Below are positions 46,838 to 59,258 of a DNA stretch of 64,000 nucleotides, in pieces. How positions within the stretch are numbered: the first letter of the stretch is position 1; every line of letters starts with the position of its first letter. The notes below the pieces were generated by a model. The model made no database searches, was not told the origin of the DNA, and saw only the letters and a list, made by a program, of their open reading frames with translations. Origin of the DNA: Hygrocybe punicea (lineage: Eukaryota > Basidiomycota > Agaricomycetes > Agaricales > Hygrophoraceae); assembly GCA_963556145.1 (NCBI GenBank), contig OY744468.1:3100001-3164000 (forward strand), given 5' to 3'. The translations under genes were made by a program, and so were the position numbers.

Positions 46838-47598
46838 ATGGTCGACCAGTCCAATGTCCTCCTCGCCCACATAATATCCCAAACTCGTCAGAATATCACC
46901 TTTCTCGTCTCCCAAAACGAAATCAGCGCCGGCGATGGCCAACAGATCCTTGCTAAATTGCCCTCTTCTCCGAACTCGGAGTCTGCAGCGCAAAAACCAG
47001 TTTTGACGCCCCCGCATTCCAGTACTATTGTACTTCCCAGTACAACGACACCTTCTGCTCCTCAACCTTCGGTCCAAGCACGAGCACTTTGGAGTTATAA
47101 CGAGACAGGACGGGTACGTTTCGGTTGTCACACTGAGAAAACTTCATTTTCATATCTTCTTATCAGGAGGCGCAAGATCTCTCCTTCAGAGCAGGAGACA
47201 TCATCGAGGTCGTTTCTGAGATGAACCTAGATTGGTGGACAGGTCGATTCAAAGGTCACGAAGGCCTCTTCCCATCCAATTATGTGGAAAAGCTCTCCAA
47301 GCCCGCCACACTATCCACATCGCCGCCAGCACCTCCACCTGAAAATAAAGCGAATGATCCACAGCCCCCATCGTACCAGCCTCCCCCGTACGGTGGCTTC
47401 ATTGCGCCCCCACCTCCGCCACCTCCGCACGGATACTTGTTTCGGAATGCATCTTATGCAGGCCCTCCGCCATCGCAGGCATGGTATTCAGGCTCGCCGC
47501 CATATATGGGGTCTCCGCCTGTCGTCTACAATCCAAATGCTGGTCCTTCCAGTCATCGACCGGACCAACCCGCGTTTCTGCGACCTGGGTTTGGGTAA
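46838..47598 (+). CDS. SH3-domain protein, paralogue 1 (LSB1/PIN3-like)
   Basis: Exons 46838-47113 and 47167-47598 encode 235 residues. An N-terminal helical segment (LLAHIISQTRQNITFLVSQN) is followed by an SH3 domain: ARALWSYNETGR, then EAQDLSFRAGDIIEVVSE, DWWTGRFKGHEGLFPSNYVE. A proline/tyrosine-rich tail follows (PPSYQPPPYGGFIAPPPPPP). The layout is that of yeast LSB1/LSB2 and related actin-patch regulators that bind the WASP homologue; role inferred from family. A paralogue lies at 51152-51950 on the other strand. Unlike that copy, this one lacks the glycine-rich hydrophobic C-terminus and ends in FLRPGFG, although an unseen further exon cannot be excluded. Confidence 0.85.
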
Positions 47599-48153
47599 TC
47601 AAGTGAGTGCCTCCGGCTCCTCTTTCGCCCGCTCAACCTCGTTTTCGCCTTCGGTTTTGGGTGGTGAATTTGAACGTTTATTTCAATTGTGTGCTGCTGT
47701 CTCTGCTGGGTTTAGATAGACTGTCGGAATTTATCTTTAGGCCTTCCGTACCCTCTGTCTGTCCACATGCTCTCGATTTCACGCTATCCCTTATCTCTGT
47801 TCACTGTTATACCGCAAAGATGTGTACGTTTACCCCTCAGCTATACTAAATGTATTATCTTTATAGACATATCCCCCGGGCAACTTTTGTGACCCCTGCA
47901 CCGTGAATGGTGCGTGGACGTACACATTGTCAAGATGGAACATTGACAATCAGAGTCCGTCAACAGCCCAATGATTTGCGGCATGACGGATTTGAGTTGA
48001 GCAGCCGCAGTGGCTCCTTTCCCGCCATGACATGAAAATAATTAATGTGGATGAGCCTCTACCGCTCATCTCCTGTGCAAGTGGTGGGAAAATACAGTGC
48101 GGTACATATGAATAGGAGAGGAGTCCATGCCGTGGAACAAAACAAGACTCTAA
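47599..48153. other. intergenic, convergent 3' ends
   Basis: About 550 bp downstream of SH3 paralogue 1 and of the small membrane protein gene. No gene-like frame or repeat noticed. Confidence 0.5.
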
Positions 48154-48767
48154 TCAACGTACGATCCACGCCCCTCCTGCAATAGCACAAAACAGTACGC
48201 CCGCCCCAGCCCACGAAAAAGTTGACGGTCTTCCTGTGCTAGCTGCCGTTACCGCTGGTGGCGTATTTGTTCCGATCACGCTCAGCCACTGGCTGTAGTT
48301 TAATACGGTGCCGCTCGACACACTGGGAGGCACCACGGTAGCAGGGAAGGACGGTATGAAGGTAGCAACAACGGCCGTATAATCGCCGTTCGCGTCAGTG
48401 GTGGTGTAGGTGAACGGAGTGGGGCCACCGACAACGCCTGTATTACTGGCTGGCTGACCGACGGGGCCTTGCTGGACCTCTGGTGTTGTAGCCGCACTCG
48501 TGCTCGTTGAAGCAAGGATGGTTTGTCTGGAGCGGAGTAGTGAATTTATTTTATTTTACAAAGGCAACATGGGGGAATACATTATTTGTGTTGATGTTGA
48601 TGGATTGGTGGTGAGCACTCCGATTATCGTGTTCCCTGCGCTGAGGGGGGAATCAGAATGAGGAAGCTGGTAGGGGGAAGTTATACTTGCGCGTTCGTCG
48701 TCGTCAGAGTCTGGGCGTAAGAAGCAGAGACCAACAGAAAGATGCGGGCACAAACGGACAGTCGCAT
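48154..48767 (-). CDS. small secreted/membrane-anchored protein with C-terminal TM
   Basis: ATG at 48767 starts a signal peptide (MRLSVCARIFLLVSASYAQT). The main exon reads QTILASTSTSAATTPEVQQG, a threonine-rich TPFTYTTTDANGDYTAVVAT segment, PSVSSGTVLNYSQWLSVIGT and a C-terminal membrane helix (WAGAGVLFCAIAGGAWIVR) to TGA at 48154-48156. This pattern (signal peptide, DANGDYTAVVATF motif, YSQWLS, TM end) is common among small basidiomycete surface proteins; function unknown. The join between the first exon (ending TTTNAQ) and the next cannot be made in phase with consensus sites through the GNTIIGVLTTNPSTS exon; either that exon is skipped (a 0-phase acceptor before VQQGP exists) or a base is wrong. 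Divergent from OLA1, 144 bp between starts. Confidence 0.6.
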
Positions 48768-48911
48768 GTTGGCCGTGCAGAGCTTTCCGTGGGGCGGGAC
48801 GACAAGGTCAAATAATTACGTAAATAACTTAACTGTACCATATTATGTAATAGTTATGTATCGACGGTAAAACTCGTGCATCGATTGTCCGTCCGAGTCA
48901 CTCTTGCAAAG

Positions 48912-50945
48912 ATGCCGCCGAAGAAAGCTGTAACGGAGAAAAAAACACTTCTTGGTAGACCAGGTAACAATCTCAAGATCGGAATCGTAGGTAAGTTTTC
49001 CCGAAATTGTTGGTTTCGTTTTCTCTGACCCGTTTTCTGCACCCCCAGGTCTTCCCAATGTCGGGAAATCATCCTTCTTCAATGTTCTCTCAAATACCGG
49101 TCAGATCGCCTGTTCTTCCTCACCCTCGTATGTTGCCAATTTATCTGTGGCGTAGACCTGGGCAAGGCGGCCAATTTCCCTTACGCGACCATCAATCCCG
49201 AGGTATGTGTCTCAGAACCGAGTTGCATTGTTCCGTCATTTCGCAGTTTCTTTGACCAACATATTTCACAGGAAGCGCGCATACCGGTCCCAGATCCACG
49301 TTTTGAATGGCTTTGCGAATCGTACAAACCGGCGTCACGAGTACCTGCCTTCCTTACTTGCATTGACATCGCTGGTCTGACAGCTGTATATCGTCTATCA
49401 TTCCTATTCTGCGGCTTTGGTCAATAATAACAAATCTCATAGGGAGCATCAACTGGAGCGGGCCTTGGCAACGCATTCCTCTCCCACGTTCGCTCAGTGG
49501 ATGGCATCTTCCAAGTCGTTCGTGCATTTAGCGACGCCGAAGTGATTCATGTCGAGGGAGAAGTAGATCCTATTCGCGATATGGAAATAATCCAAAAAGA
49601 ACTTCGTCTCAAGGATATCGAGTGGGTCGAGAAGGCGCTGGAAAGTTTGAAGAAGACCGGGAGGTCGTTGGGCAGCAACAGCTTAGCTGATAAGGCCAAG
49701 AAGGAAGAGATCGTGAGCCCCCAGGTTTTTAATTCGGGAAAATCTTGGCTCATGTGAAAAAGGCGACAGTTGAAAAGATCTTGAAGACCCTCTCAATTGA
49801 TAACAAAGACGCTCGAAAAGCCGACTGGACGAATAAAGAGGTCAGTCATGCCCCACGCTTCACCTCATGATGAGAAAGAGCATCGCTCGATAACCCAGCT
49901 CGTTGAGGAGGGAGTAACGCCCCGTAACCATTGAGATCATTCTGTTTTCTGATTCAGTTTTACAAATCTTAATATGATTGACTTGAGCTGACTGTCTTTC
50001 TTCTCATAGGTAGTTATCACATCTTCCACACTATGTACCCGACTTGAACCCTCGTTGTTCTATCTGTCCCTTACTCATTTCCTTCTACCCAATCCCCTTT
50101 GCTAACATTTCCCTCAGGTCGACGTTGTCAATGGTCTCTCCCTTCTTACTGCTAAACCTGTTACCTACCTTGTAAACCTCAGCGAGAAGGATTATATACG
50201 GAAGAAGAACAAATGGTGATTTCCCCTTTCGCAGGAACCGTGATCGCGGCGGGCTTTCTACACCAGACAGTCTGACAAATGATTAGGCTGTCAAAAATCA
50301 AAGCCTGGATTGACACCAACAACACTGGGGATCCGCTCATCCCTTTCTCTGTAGCTTTGGAAGAACGCCTTTCAAATCTGAACATCGAGGACAGGAAGGA
50401 AGCAGAGGAGGCAGCACCCAGTGCGCTGGGCAAAATCACTCAAGCAGGGTACAGTAGTCTTGATGTGAGTAGTTTCGTCGGCTATGTATTAATAATGATA
50501 ATACAGTCTTTAATACCCGTGCCACAGTTAATCCGGTATTTCACTTGCGGACCAGATGAGGTGCGCGCATGGACGATACGGAAGGGTACGAAAGCGCCAC
50601 AAGCGGCTGGTGTGATTCAGTACGTTTCTCACCCTTCCTGCAGACGTACTTGATTGGCTGTCTTCCCTCCTCGACTTTCTTATGCCGGCTCTATTGCACC
50701 TTGATGAGCTGCTAATAACCTTTCTTTCTAGCTCTGACTTTGAAAATAAATTTGTTTGTGGTGAGATCATGTCGTACGACGACCTGAAGGAACTTGGAAG
50801 CGAGAATGCCGTGAAAGCAGCAGGTAAAGTTAGGCAGCAGGGCAAGCCGTACGAAAGTTAGTCTTGTTTTCTCCTTCAAGTCGTCTTCCTCACCACCCTG
50901 GTAGTGATTGATGGAGATATCGCGTATTGGAAGTCGGGCGCATAA
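48912..50945 (+). CDS. OLA1: Obg-like ATPase 1 (YchF family)
   Basis: ATG at 48912 gives [20 protein letters not shown], then [20 protein letters not shown] with the P-loop, [78 protein letters not shown] and the TGS-domain end ([56 protein letters not shown]) to TAA at 50943-50945. YchF/OLA1 proteins bind ATP rather than GTP and associate with ribosomes. Many short introns; one intron (49841-50117) is 277 nt, about five times the local norm. The G3 region has an alanine where relatives have lysine (GLVKGAST), as read across an intron. All other motifs are intact. Confidence 0.94.
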
Positions 50946-51151
50946 TGAATCATTGGAATGGTACTTAGAAAGCAATATGTATGTATGATGATGTGCGCGC
51001 AAATTTGGCGTGCAGCTGGTGAGAACGAGGCATTTTACGAACAAGCACAGTTTGTGAGTAGCTCATAATACATTACAGTGCTGAGTCCGGAATACGGTGC
51101 GATAATGCGTATGCATTGGTTGGCTATTCAACTGTATATTCGTAACATGCC

Positions 51152-51950
51152 TCAGAAGATAGCTCTCACAAGACCACCGCCGATGGCGGCACCTAACATC
51201 CCTATGATCAGCGCACACTCGAGATAACAGTAAGCAGACTTACCGGCACCGAAACCAACACCTCCAGCGGCGGAATGCGCCAGCTACAGATGTCGTTGAA
51301 TCTAGGACACAGATAATAGAGTATGACCTTGCGCACCGTACTCTTGTACTGTTCAAACTTGTTCTTCTTCTCTTCCTGGCCCGGGGCCTGTTGAAGACCG
51401 ACGGAATTCACTCCCGTTACAGGAGGTAAATCTGCACTACGAGCAGCCATGAACGGTTTATATGCAGGTCTCTCGTTCGCCATGGGAGGGTTAGGATTGA
51501 CAATCTTTTCGACGAAGGCCGAAGGGAAGAGTGCTTGTCTGCCGTTAGCTTTGCCCATCCACCAGTCGTCGTTAGTTTCGGCTACGACCTCAATGATATC
51601 TCCAGCTGCGAACGAGAGGTCACCCGGCTCCTTTCCAACATGGCATAAGCGAAGTTTAGGACGAAGACGTGGGGGGGAATACGAACTTCTCCATTGAGAT
51701 TATACGCCCACAATGCTCTGGCCTGGACGACTCGTGGGGGCGGCTGGGGTATGGTACGACGCACCGGAGGTGCAGTCGGGTGAAGTGTATTTGAGGCTGT
51801 TCCGTTCGCGATGGGCAATTTGGCGATGATAGTGGAAGCGTCTGCTGAAGAAATGTAGTTCTGAGAGACAAGAAATTCGACGTTCTGCTGTATCTGGGAG
51901 ACGACATGCGACAAAAGAGCAGCGGCCTGGGGTTCTGAGGGTGCGGTCAT
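51152..51950 (-). CDS. SH3-domain protein, paralogue 2 with glycine-rich C-terminus
   Basis: Exons 51950-51687, 51630-51337, 51283-51244 and 51192-51152 encode 212 residues. The N-terminal helix (LLSHVVSQIQQNVEFLVSQN) and SH3 domain (ARALWAYNLNGEEPGDLSFA, DIIEVVAETNDDWWMGKANG, LFPSAFVEKIV) align along their length with the gene at 46838. The C-terminus has NKFEQYKSTLAHSAAGGVGF followed by GAGAAIGGGLVRAIF, the glycine-rich hydrophobic end typical of the LSB1/LSB2 family. The intron after the conserved Tyr-Asn segment is at the same place in both copies. It starts 94 bp from the divergently transcribed pICln gene. Confidence 0.88.
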
Positions 51951-52044
51951 TAATATTGCCAGTGATAGAAGATAACCCTAAACCAGGGCCTGAGAGCGTG
52001 CACAACGGCCTCGCGCGCTCCCTTGAAGCCAACAAGCCTTGGCA

Positions 52045-52878
52045 ATGGCCGTGATATTGGTCAATTCCATTCCGACGTTCTTGTCCCCAGACGAACACAG
52101 GGCACTCGTCGGATCCACCCCCGCGTCCTTCAACGACATTCCCCCAATTCTTCGCTATAAGGAAGACAGCGTTTCTGTGACGATGAACCCTCCCCTCGAG
52201 GGCTTCCCCCTCCCGGATTGTTCACATGGAACTCTCTATATCATCGAAAGGTACGGTTTGTTCTGTGTCCGTCGTTCCTCAGTTCTTATATGTTCAACTT
52301 TTTAGCGTTCTGGTTTTTATGTCTGCAACAGGCCGTGGCTTCCAAATCGAATATCCATCAATTACCTTACACGCTGTGTCCCGTACTGACGCGGGGCCCT
52401 CCATATATTGTCAGATCGATGAGCACGCCGGAGGTCCGCAGAATACACAAGCTGAAGACGACGGTGCTATCGACATAAGAGAGTTCTGTATCTTCCCAAA
52501 AAGCGAATCTGCTGGTATGTCCAAGCCCTTTTGACCAAGTTGAACTGGCCATTGATGCCTCCTTCCAGTAGAACCCATCTTTGAAGCTCTCTCGTGGTGC
52601 GCATCCTTACACCCCGACAAGGTTCTCTCAGAAGAAGACATGGGCGATGCGTTTATGAGTGCCGATGAGAGTGGAATTGAAGTCTTCACAGGCGATGAAA
52701 GCGAAGAACTCAGCGACGTCGGGAGGGTGCGCAGCAATTTCTTCAACAACCATCGTTTTACACCATACTAGACCGTTATCTTTACCTTCCTCAGGCTGCT
52801 CTCGCTCACCTCGAGTCAATCATCTATGATCCCCACGTTGCTTCAATAGACGGGAATGCGCAGAAAGTTTCGAAATAG
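52045..52878 (+). CDS. pICln / Lot5-type methylosome subunit
   Basis: Exons 52045-52250, 52306-52514, 52569-52726 and 52795-52878 encode 218 residues. It has the PH-like pICln fold: N-terminal LSPDEHRALVGSTPASFNDI, GTLYIIESVLVFMSATGRGF, IEYPSITLHAVSRTDAGPSI and the acidic C-terminus EEDMGDAFMSADESGIEVFT. pICln binds Sm proteins and, with PRMT5, controls their methylation and loading in snRNP assembly. The stop lies 75 bp from that of the convergent nucleoporin gene. Confidence 0.85.
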
Positions 52879-52953
52879 ATAACGGTAACGTTCCTTTTAT
52901 AGCCAAAATGTCATATAAATACATCTTTATTATGGATCGTCGTTCGTCATCCA

Positions 52954-55900
52954 TCATGAAGCTTTGGCCAAGTCCTCACTCTGCCTTCTTACATCTACTG
53001 ATATTGTTGTCATCGGTGCGACACTTGGAAGCGGACCCCAATCAAAACTCGGCGTTGGTGGTGATTGTCCAGAAGCACCATTCCTTCTGAGTGCAACAGG
53101 TTTCATATGGTGCTTCGGTGCACCTCCAGCTGTGCGCCTTGCCGGAAACGAGGATGGTGGCGTTGGCGACTCATTGAAATCCGGTGTTGGATGGCTCCAT
53201 TTCGGCGTTTGCGGTTGGTTTTTCATTTCAAACGGATGCGGGCCAAACAGGGTAGAATTCATCGTGTCCAGCTTCACAGGCCGTGGTGTATTAAAGGCCA
53301 CCAGTGCCGCAGGTGCTGAAGCTGTTGTCAGGTTTAGGTGAGGTTGTTTACGCGCAGCCAGCAGTGCACGCTTCAGCTTTTGAGCAGACCGCTCAGCATT
53401 CAGTGCAGCAGCTGTGGTGATGGCGACATGTGGCGTGACATTAAACGGTCGCTTGGAGAACATGTCAGGAAGACGCTTGTCTCGGTTGGTAGGTACGTGC
53501 AGCGCTACGTTTAGATCGAGCCTCGCCACTCTTGAATTGAGGTTGGCGATATCTTGAACAGTTTGATCGATGGCAATGTCAATGTTTCGGTAGGTCCGAT
53601 TGATCGTATCCAGAGAGGGTGCCCTGCAAAGCTGAAAATTAAACTTTGGCTCTCCTGGTTGTATGAAGTATGGACGAACTTGAATCCAGGCTTGCACGTT
53701 TTCATCTGATTGAGTTTCTTCTTGGATGCCTGGAGATGATCTTCAAGCTTTTGGATACGATCACGCATCGTCTGGCAACTACATGTCAGATTGGCAGTCA
53801 ATAATTGAATATTCAACACGTGCCCCGATGTCCTTTCGCAGCTGACTCTGTGTTTCCAGATGTTCGGGACCTAACGTCCTTACTTTTAGGATTTTGGCAA
53901 ACTCCGTGTCCGTTTTTGCTCGGTTGAACCGCACTATTTCTTCCTTTCTCGTTCCCGCTATGAATAAGCCGAGCTAAATATTCAGTCATCTCACACAATC
54001 TGACAAGATACGATACCTTTCAGCAGATGACCTTGCAATTCACGGATCGACAGTGCCAATGCCACCCTCATCTCTTTCAACTGTGCAATGTCATTTTTCC
54101 GTTCATTCATGGTTTTCCCGAATTGAGCTATGGCCCTCAGCGTCCATTTAGCATGATCACCGAAGTCAATCGTTTGATGAGAACCGTCAGCGGAATGCCT
54201 GAGCTCTTCCCTCTGGCTCGTTTCTTGAGCGAGCAGCTTTAGCTGGAACCGAAGACAAGTTAGCATCAAAATGCACGGACGATGGTTCAAACTCACACCC
54301 TCTAGCTCTCTCACCAGACCTGAGAAGAGGTGGAGGCATTCTGCTTGCATACCGAGCTGCAAAGTAGGTTCGGAGCGCGGGGACAGGCTTGATCCAGGAG
54401 ATCTAACACCAAAGGTGGTGGATGGCGTAGGGCCCATATTTGGAAATATTGTCGCCTGACCAGCAAATCGGTTGAAACCTGGCGGAGCCGGGGATGAAGA
54501 GGTTCTATCCTTGCCCATAAAGAGATCCGTGTTCGGTTGGGGCTTTGTGGCCGATGGGATGGAAGTGGTTCCTTTGTTGTCGAGACGAGGAGACGCAAAG
54601 GGAGATGGCGGTGAAGATCCTAGCAATCCAGAACTCAGCAAGGCGGTCGTCGGCGTGGACGTCAGCCGCGGTGGTAAAACCACATTCCCGCCAAATTTTG
54701 GGCTGAGTCCTTGACACTGGGACGCCAATGTTGTTATAGGCGTAGACTGAGGCGAAAATGTTGTAGGGGGTGTCGAACTCGATGAACCTAGACCTTGTGG
54801 CAGCTCCACTGCGGGGGTGGCAAAGGTGGCAAGCAGAGGTGGCGTTTTTGGTCGCTGGGGTTTGGTTACAGATGTTTTGGCATCATCAGATATATCGAGT
54901 TTCGACGGGCCCGACCAGCCCCCAAACGGAGCTTTGGGGGAAGCAGGATGAGGTTTTGGTCCAGTGGGGCGTGTAGGTGATTTGGGTGGTTGGAGTTTTA
55001 TGTCCGCTGCCATGTCAACAGAGGCAGGTGCGCCAGCTAACGGCGAACTTCGGGAGGGACGATTACTGGGCCTACCTAGACCTATTCCCAGTATGGGCAA
55101 GGCAGTGGGAACGACAGGCACGGGTGCCGGGATAGACGGTGGTTCTTTTGCAGGCGATCCATGGGGAGCGGTACTTAGGATAGGTTTCACTGTCGGTGAG
55201 ACGGGAGATGGGGATGAAGGTGGGACTTGAGCCACAATCATTTCAGGTTTCGGAGTGGTGGAAGGAGATCGGGAAATTGATTGCGGGGTGGTAGATAACG
55301 TTGTCTTGCAAAGTGGTTCTGGCTCTGGCTCTGGCGAAGGTGCATCTTCATCCGAGGAATCGTCATCACGGGGGTCTTCAGAGTCTTCAGAGAAGTTTTC
55401 TGACAAGAACGACTGCGCATCGTCTTCGAGTGCGACTACTTCGTTTCCTTCTTCCTTATCATTGGATTCTTGAACCTCCACAAACGATGAACTTTGGGAT
55501 GAGAGTGAAAACGATCCATTAGGGGATTGATCCGCCATGATCGAAGCTACTGGTTGTTTTTGGTCGTCGATATGGCCATGGGCATCGTCAGAGATAGAGG
55601 ATAAAGGAGCGGCCATGATCAACGCAGAGCTCTTGTCGCATGGCAGCACTGGCGTTTTTGCGATCCCTTCCGGTTTTGAAGGAGGTCGGAACACAGGCAC
55701 TGGCTTCGGTGAATCTACTCTACTCTCAGCCGCCACACCAACTATAGTTGTCGCAAGTGCCTGATGCTCTTTCTCAGCGCCGCTGTCCGTTGTGGCTAGG
55801 TCCAGAATGGATGGTTTGGTATTCTCCTTCAATCTCGGTGACGAAACACTGAGGGCTGTGTTCGGGAGTTCAGCTGTATCGCTAGTTCCCTTCAATAATT

Positions 55901-58900
55901 CTCCAAAGGATTGCTTAGGCCCAGCAAATGAAACAAATCCACTGGAAGGCCCGCTGAATGCGTTGAACCCGCCACTTGGAATAGCAGCCTTCTGTAAAGT
56001 ATGTGCAGACGATGTAGTAGTTCCAGACATGGAATTGGCACCCCCAAGTGCCGAAGATGTGCCAAATACGGATTTGGAGCCTCCAAGTGCTGAGGGTGCC
56101 CCGAACGTCGGAGTAGTTGCTACAGGTTTGACCACGCTGGACCCTGCGCTTGCAAAAACAGAAACAGGACGTATGGTCTTGCCTTCACCCGATGCAGGGT
56201 TGAAAAATGGGGAAAAGGCTAGCTTTGCGTCACTACCGAATGCGCCAAAGCCAGATGCCGGCTTGAAGGACACGGTACTGGAGGTTTCGCGTAGACCAAA
56301 TGCACCCGAACTGGCTGCCGTTTCATTGCTCTTGATTGCCGAGGCAGGTGGCGGACTATCGTGACCTTTGGGCGGTGATATTCCAGTTGAGTCAGGCGAA
56401 GAGACTGGAGATATTGGGACATTGGCAAGTGGGCTGGATCGGCTAGGTTTGACAGGCGTGATCATATCTAGTTTGTTATTTCCACCAAATGCGCTCGCAT
56501 TCATACTGGTGTCCCAAGGCGAGCCGGATGTAGCGACGTTTGCGACACCGACGGCAGATTTGAATGGTTCTCTGCTGCCTTCACTGAATGTCGCACCCCC
56601 AGCCAAACTTGTCACTCCCCCTTTCGCAAACGCTGAAAACACGCCGCCAGCCGCTGGCAGAGTAGTTGTATTCGAAAATCCAGACTTCCCAAATACGCTT
56701 GTCGCCTTTTCTCCGAATACAGACTGCCGGATCGCAGGCATATTCTCAAACCCACTTTTCGCAAATGCAGGCGTTGGCGCTGATTTCGCTTCTTCTCTTG
56801 TCAAGTCTGGTTTCCCATTCTGCGGCTGGTTGTGCTCTAAAAAGATGCCAAATCCTGTTGCAGGCTTGACAGCACCAGACGATATTGGACCAAAGGTAGA
56901 CCCGCCAGTCGGCTCGGGCTGTTTGGTAGGGGGATCTAAGTTTGGTGATAATGCCGACAAGTTCCCAAATACTCCGGCGCCAGATCCAGACCCAGGCTTT
57001 ACGTCGGAAGAGTTGCCTATGGAAAGACCGTCAAAAGATGACCCATTGTCGATCAACATTTCTTCCGCAGATACTGTTCTTAATGCCGGAGAAGCGGTCG
57101 CCGTTCCAAATCCAAAAACTGACTGACCAAACTTGGCAGGCGAGGCTGATGCAAATGCGCCGAAGCCAATGCCTGGAGCAGAGGGAGTGATTGTACTGTT
57201 CGATCCGATTGTTAAGGACTGACCGTACGCCGAGGGCTGGCCAAATGAGGGCTGACCGAACGCGGACGACGAAACCATCTGCTGTTCAATCGTGGAACCT
57301 GACGACGGCGGCGGCTGACCTGACGGCTGCCCCAAATCAGTGGAAGATTGTCGAAATGCTGATGTCGATGACAATCCAAATGCCGGTGTTGATGAAGACT
57401 GCCCGAACGCCAACCTGGACTGTCCAAATGCAGTCACAGGCTGAGATTGTCCTCCAAAGGCTGACACAGCTTGTGATTGTTGATTAAATACTGAAAGCTT
57501 GGAGAATGCGGAGGGCGAGTCCAAAACCGGCGTATCTTTACTAGGCGTTGATATTTTGTCAAAGAGGGAAGATGGCACCAGAGAAGGTATAGGAGATTGA
57601 GGAGGCCTAGTGATTTGCATTGGTGCCATACTCACATTCGACGGCAAGGAACCAAATGCATAAGAAGCAACGGCAGAGGGTATCACCATGTTGGGAAACT
57701 GCACCCCCTTCATGTTAACCACATACCACCCTTGCACCGTCCCATCACTGGTATAGCCATATAAAATGGGCCCTGGAGGCATTTCTCTATCATCGCCCTC
57801 CACATTGACGTTTATGGTTTTGTCGTTGCTCAAATCTAGTTGAAGCGCCAACAGTATGGTTTCGTTGCCATCCTTGTCAAGGGGCATCCTGGGCGTGACC
57901 GTCTCCTCAAGACAGAAGTTATTCCATTCGTCATCGACGTGACCTATGACACCGATGTCAGATGAAGCGCCGTCCCCGATGACGAGCATCAACTTCACGG
58001 GGTCCCAATTTCTCATTGCGAGCACGAATGCGTTAGAAGTTGAGCCAAGTAGCAAAAAGTTTGGAGGGGCCAGTTTCACCTCCTCCATTGAGTTAGATTT
58101 GCTATCGAGTGTGACAATGACATGGATTTGGTCGACGTCTGTAGAAGAAGTTGGTGCATAGATAGTGTAAAAGGCGGTATTGGCGAGCCAGGTTAAGGAG
58201 AGAAGGATGTGTGTCGTCAAGAAGGAGGGGGGAGGCACGTGGAACTTTGGAACGGATGTATCAGACGGACTGAACGTGACAATGCCGCCACTACGTAGAC
58301 CTATCGCTAGCTGTTTTCCTTTAGGCGACCATGATACTGTACCCAATGTCGGTGGAAAGGTCAGGGCAGAGGTGAAGAATAGACGCACACGAGGTGATTG
58401 AATCTTGAGGGTTTTCACGGCGCCATCCGCCAACACTCTGTAACTTGTGCACATCTAGAATGTCGACAGCTTGTGGTGTACCAGCTCCTAGGAGGATAGC
58501 CACCAGATTGGGCATGTCTCCCGGGTTGGGCAAGATTTGTTGTACGGGATTTGGCGATACGGCAGGCCACGAATGAATGGGGTGGATGTGGTCTGACCCA
58601 GCTGTAAACAGCATTGATGTGTCGTAGAGCAATATCTGACCATCAGCGAGGCCAATCAACATTCGTGTGTCGTTGAATGCAAAGGTGATAATGGTGGGTC
58701 TCGCCGAGGAAGTTAGTAACCGTGTTGGGCTGAAAGGAATTTCTTCATTCTGGCTCGTGGAGAGAAAGGCCGTATGTAATTCGAAGAGTGGTGCGAGTAT
58801 CACAGCTAATGAATGCTGTTACGGATTGTACAGCGGACAAAGGCAGAAACACACCAAAGTTTGAATGGGAATACCGAGTGACTGCGGCAAACCAGCCCAT

Positions 58901-59147
58901 CGAATTTGCGACCGCAAACAAATGGATTTTTACCGACAAATTTTCGACAGTAAAAGGCTGCGGGGAGAGTCTGACGCGCGCTCGCTTGTTGAGCTGTCGG
59001 AAGGCCAAGAACTGTTGTTGTTAAAAAGGGTGAGTCAACTGTAAAAATTAGTTGTAATAACCGTACGTTTGCATCCCTCTCTGAGGCAGTTATTGCGCGA
59101 TGGTTGACTTGAGTTGGAGGCGGTGATTCCAGCTGCGAGACATTCAT
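52954..59147 (-). CDS. NUP159: Nucleoporin of the NUP159/NUP214 type
   Basis: ATG at 59147 (MNVSQLESPPPTQVNHRAIT) begins an N-terminal beta-propeller (FLAFRQLNKRARVRLSPQPF, LIGLADGQILLYDTS, VSWSPKGKQLAIGLRSGGIV, IGHVDDEWNNFCLEETVTPR, LYGYTSDGTVQGWYV), then about 1,000 residues rich in FG, AFG, FGQ and SPK repeats, and a C-terminal helical part (TMRDRIQKLEDHLQASKKKL, IDIAIDQTVQDIANLNSRVA). The stop is at 52954-52956. About 1,900 residues. NUP159 sits on the cytoplasmic face of the pore and recruits the mRNA-export helicase DBP5 through the propeller. An intron around 58340-58440 must join the propeller blades; its exact borders are uncertain. Internal serine/proline-rich tracts are of low complexity but keep one frame across 4.4 kb. 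Confidence 0.9.
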
Positions 59148-59258
59148 GAGTGTAGCGCCAGCGATGGTTGCGCTATAGCTAGTCGTTGTGCCAGTCAATC
59201 CCTGGAACGTTGTCTCGTGACCGACGCGTTCTACTCGCCGTGACTCACACTGGCAGGC
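59148..59258. promoter_or_regulatory. 111-bp bidirectional promoter, NUP159 / MED25
   Basis: The two start codons face away from each other with only 111 bp between them. No other gene fits in the gap. Confidence 0.5.

Noticed and set aside
56368..57126. 252-codon plus-strand open frame
   Set aside because: Antisense to the FG-repeat part of the NUP159 gene; reflects the repeat composition.
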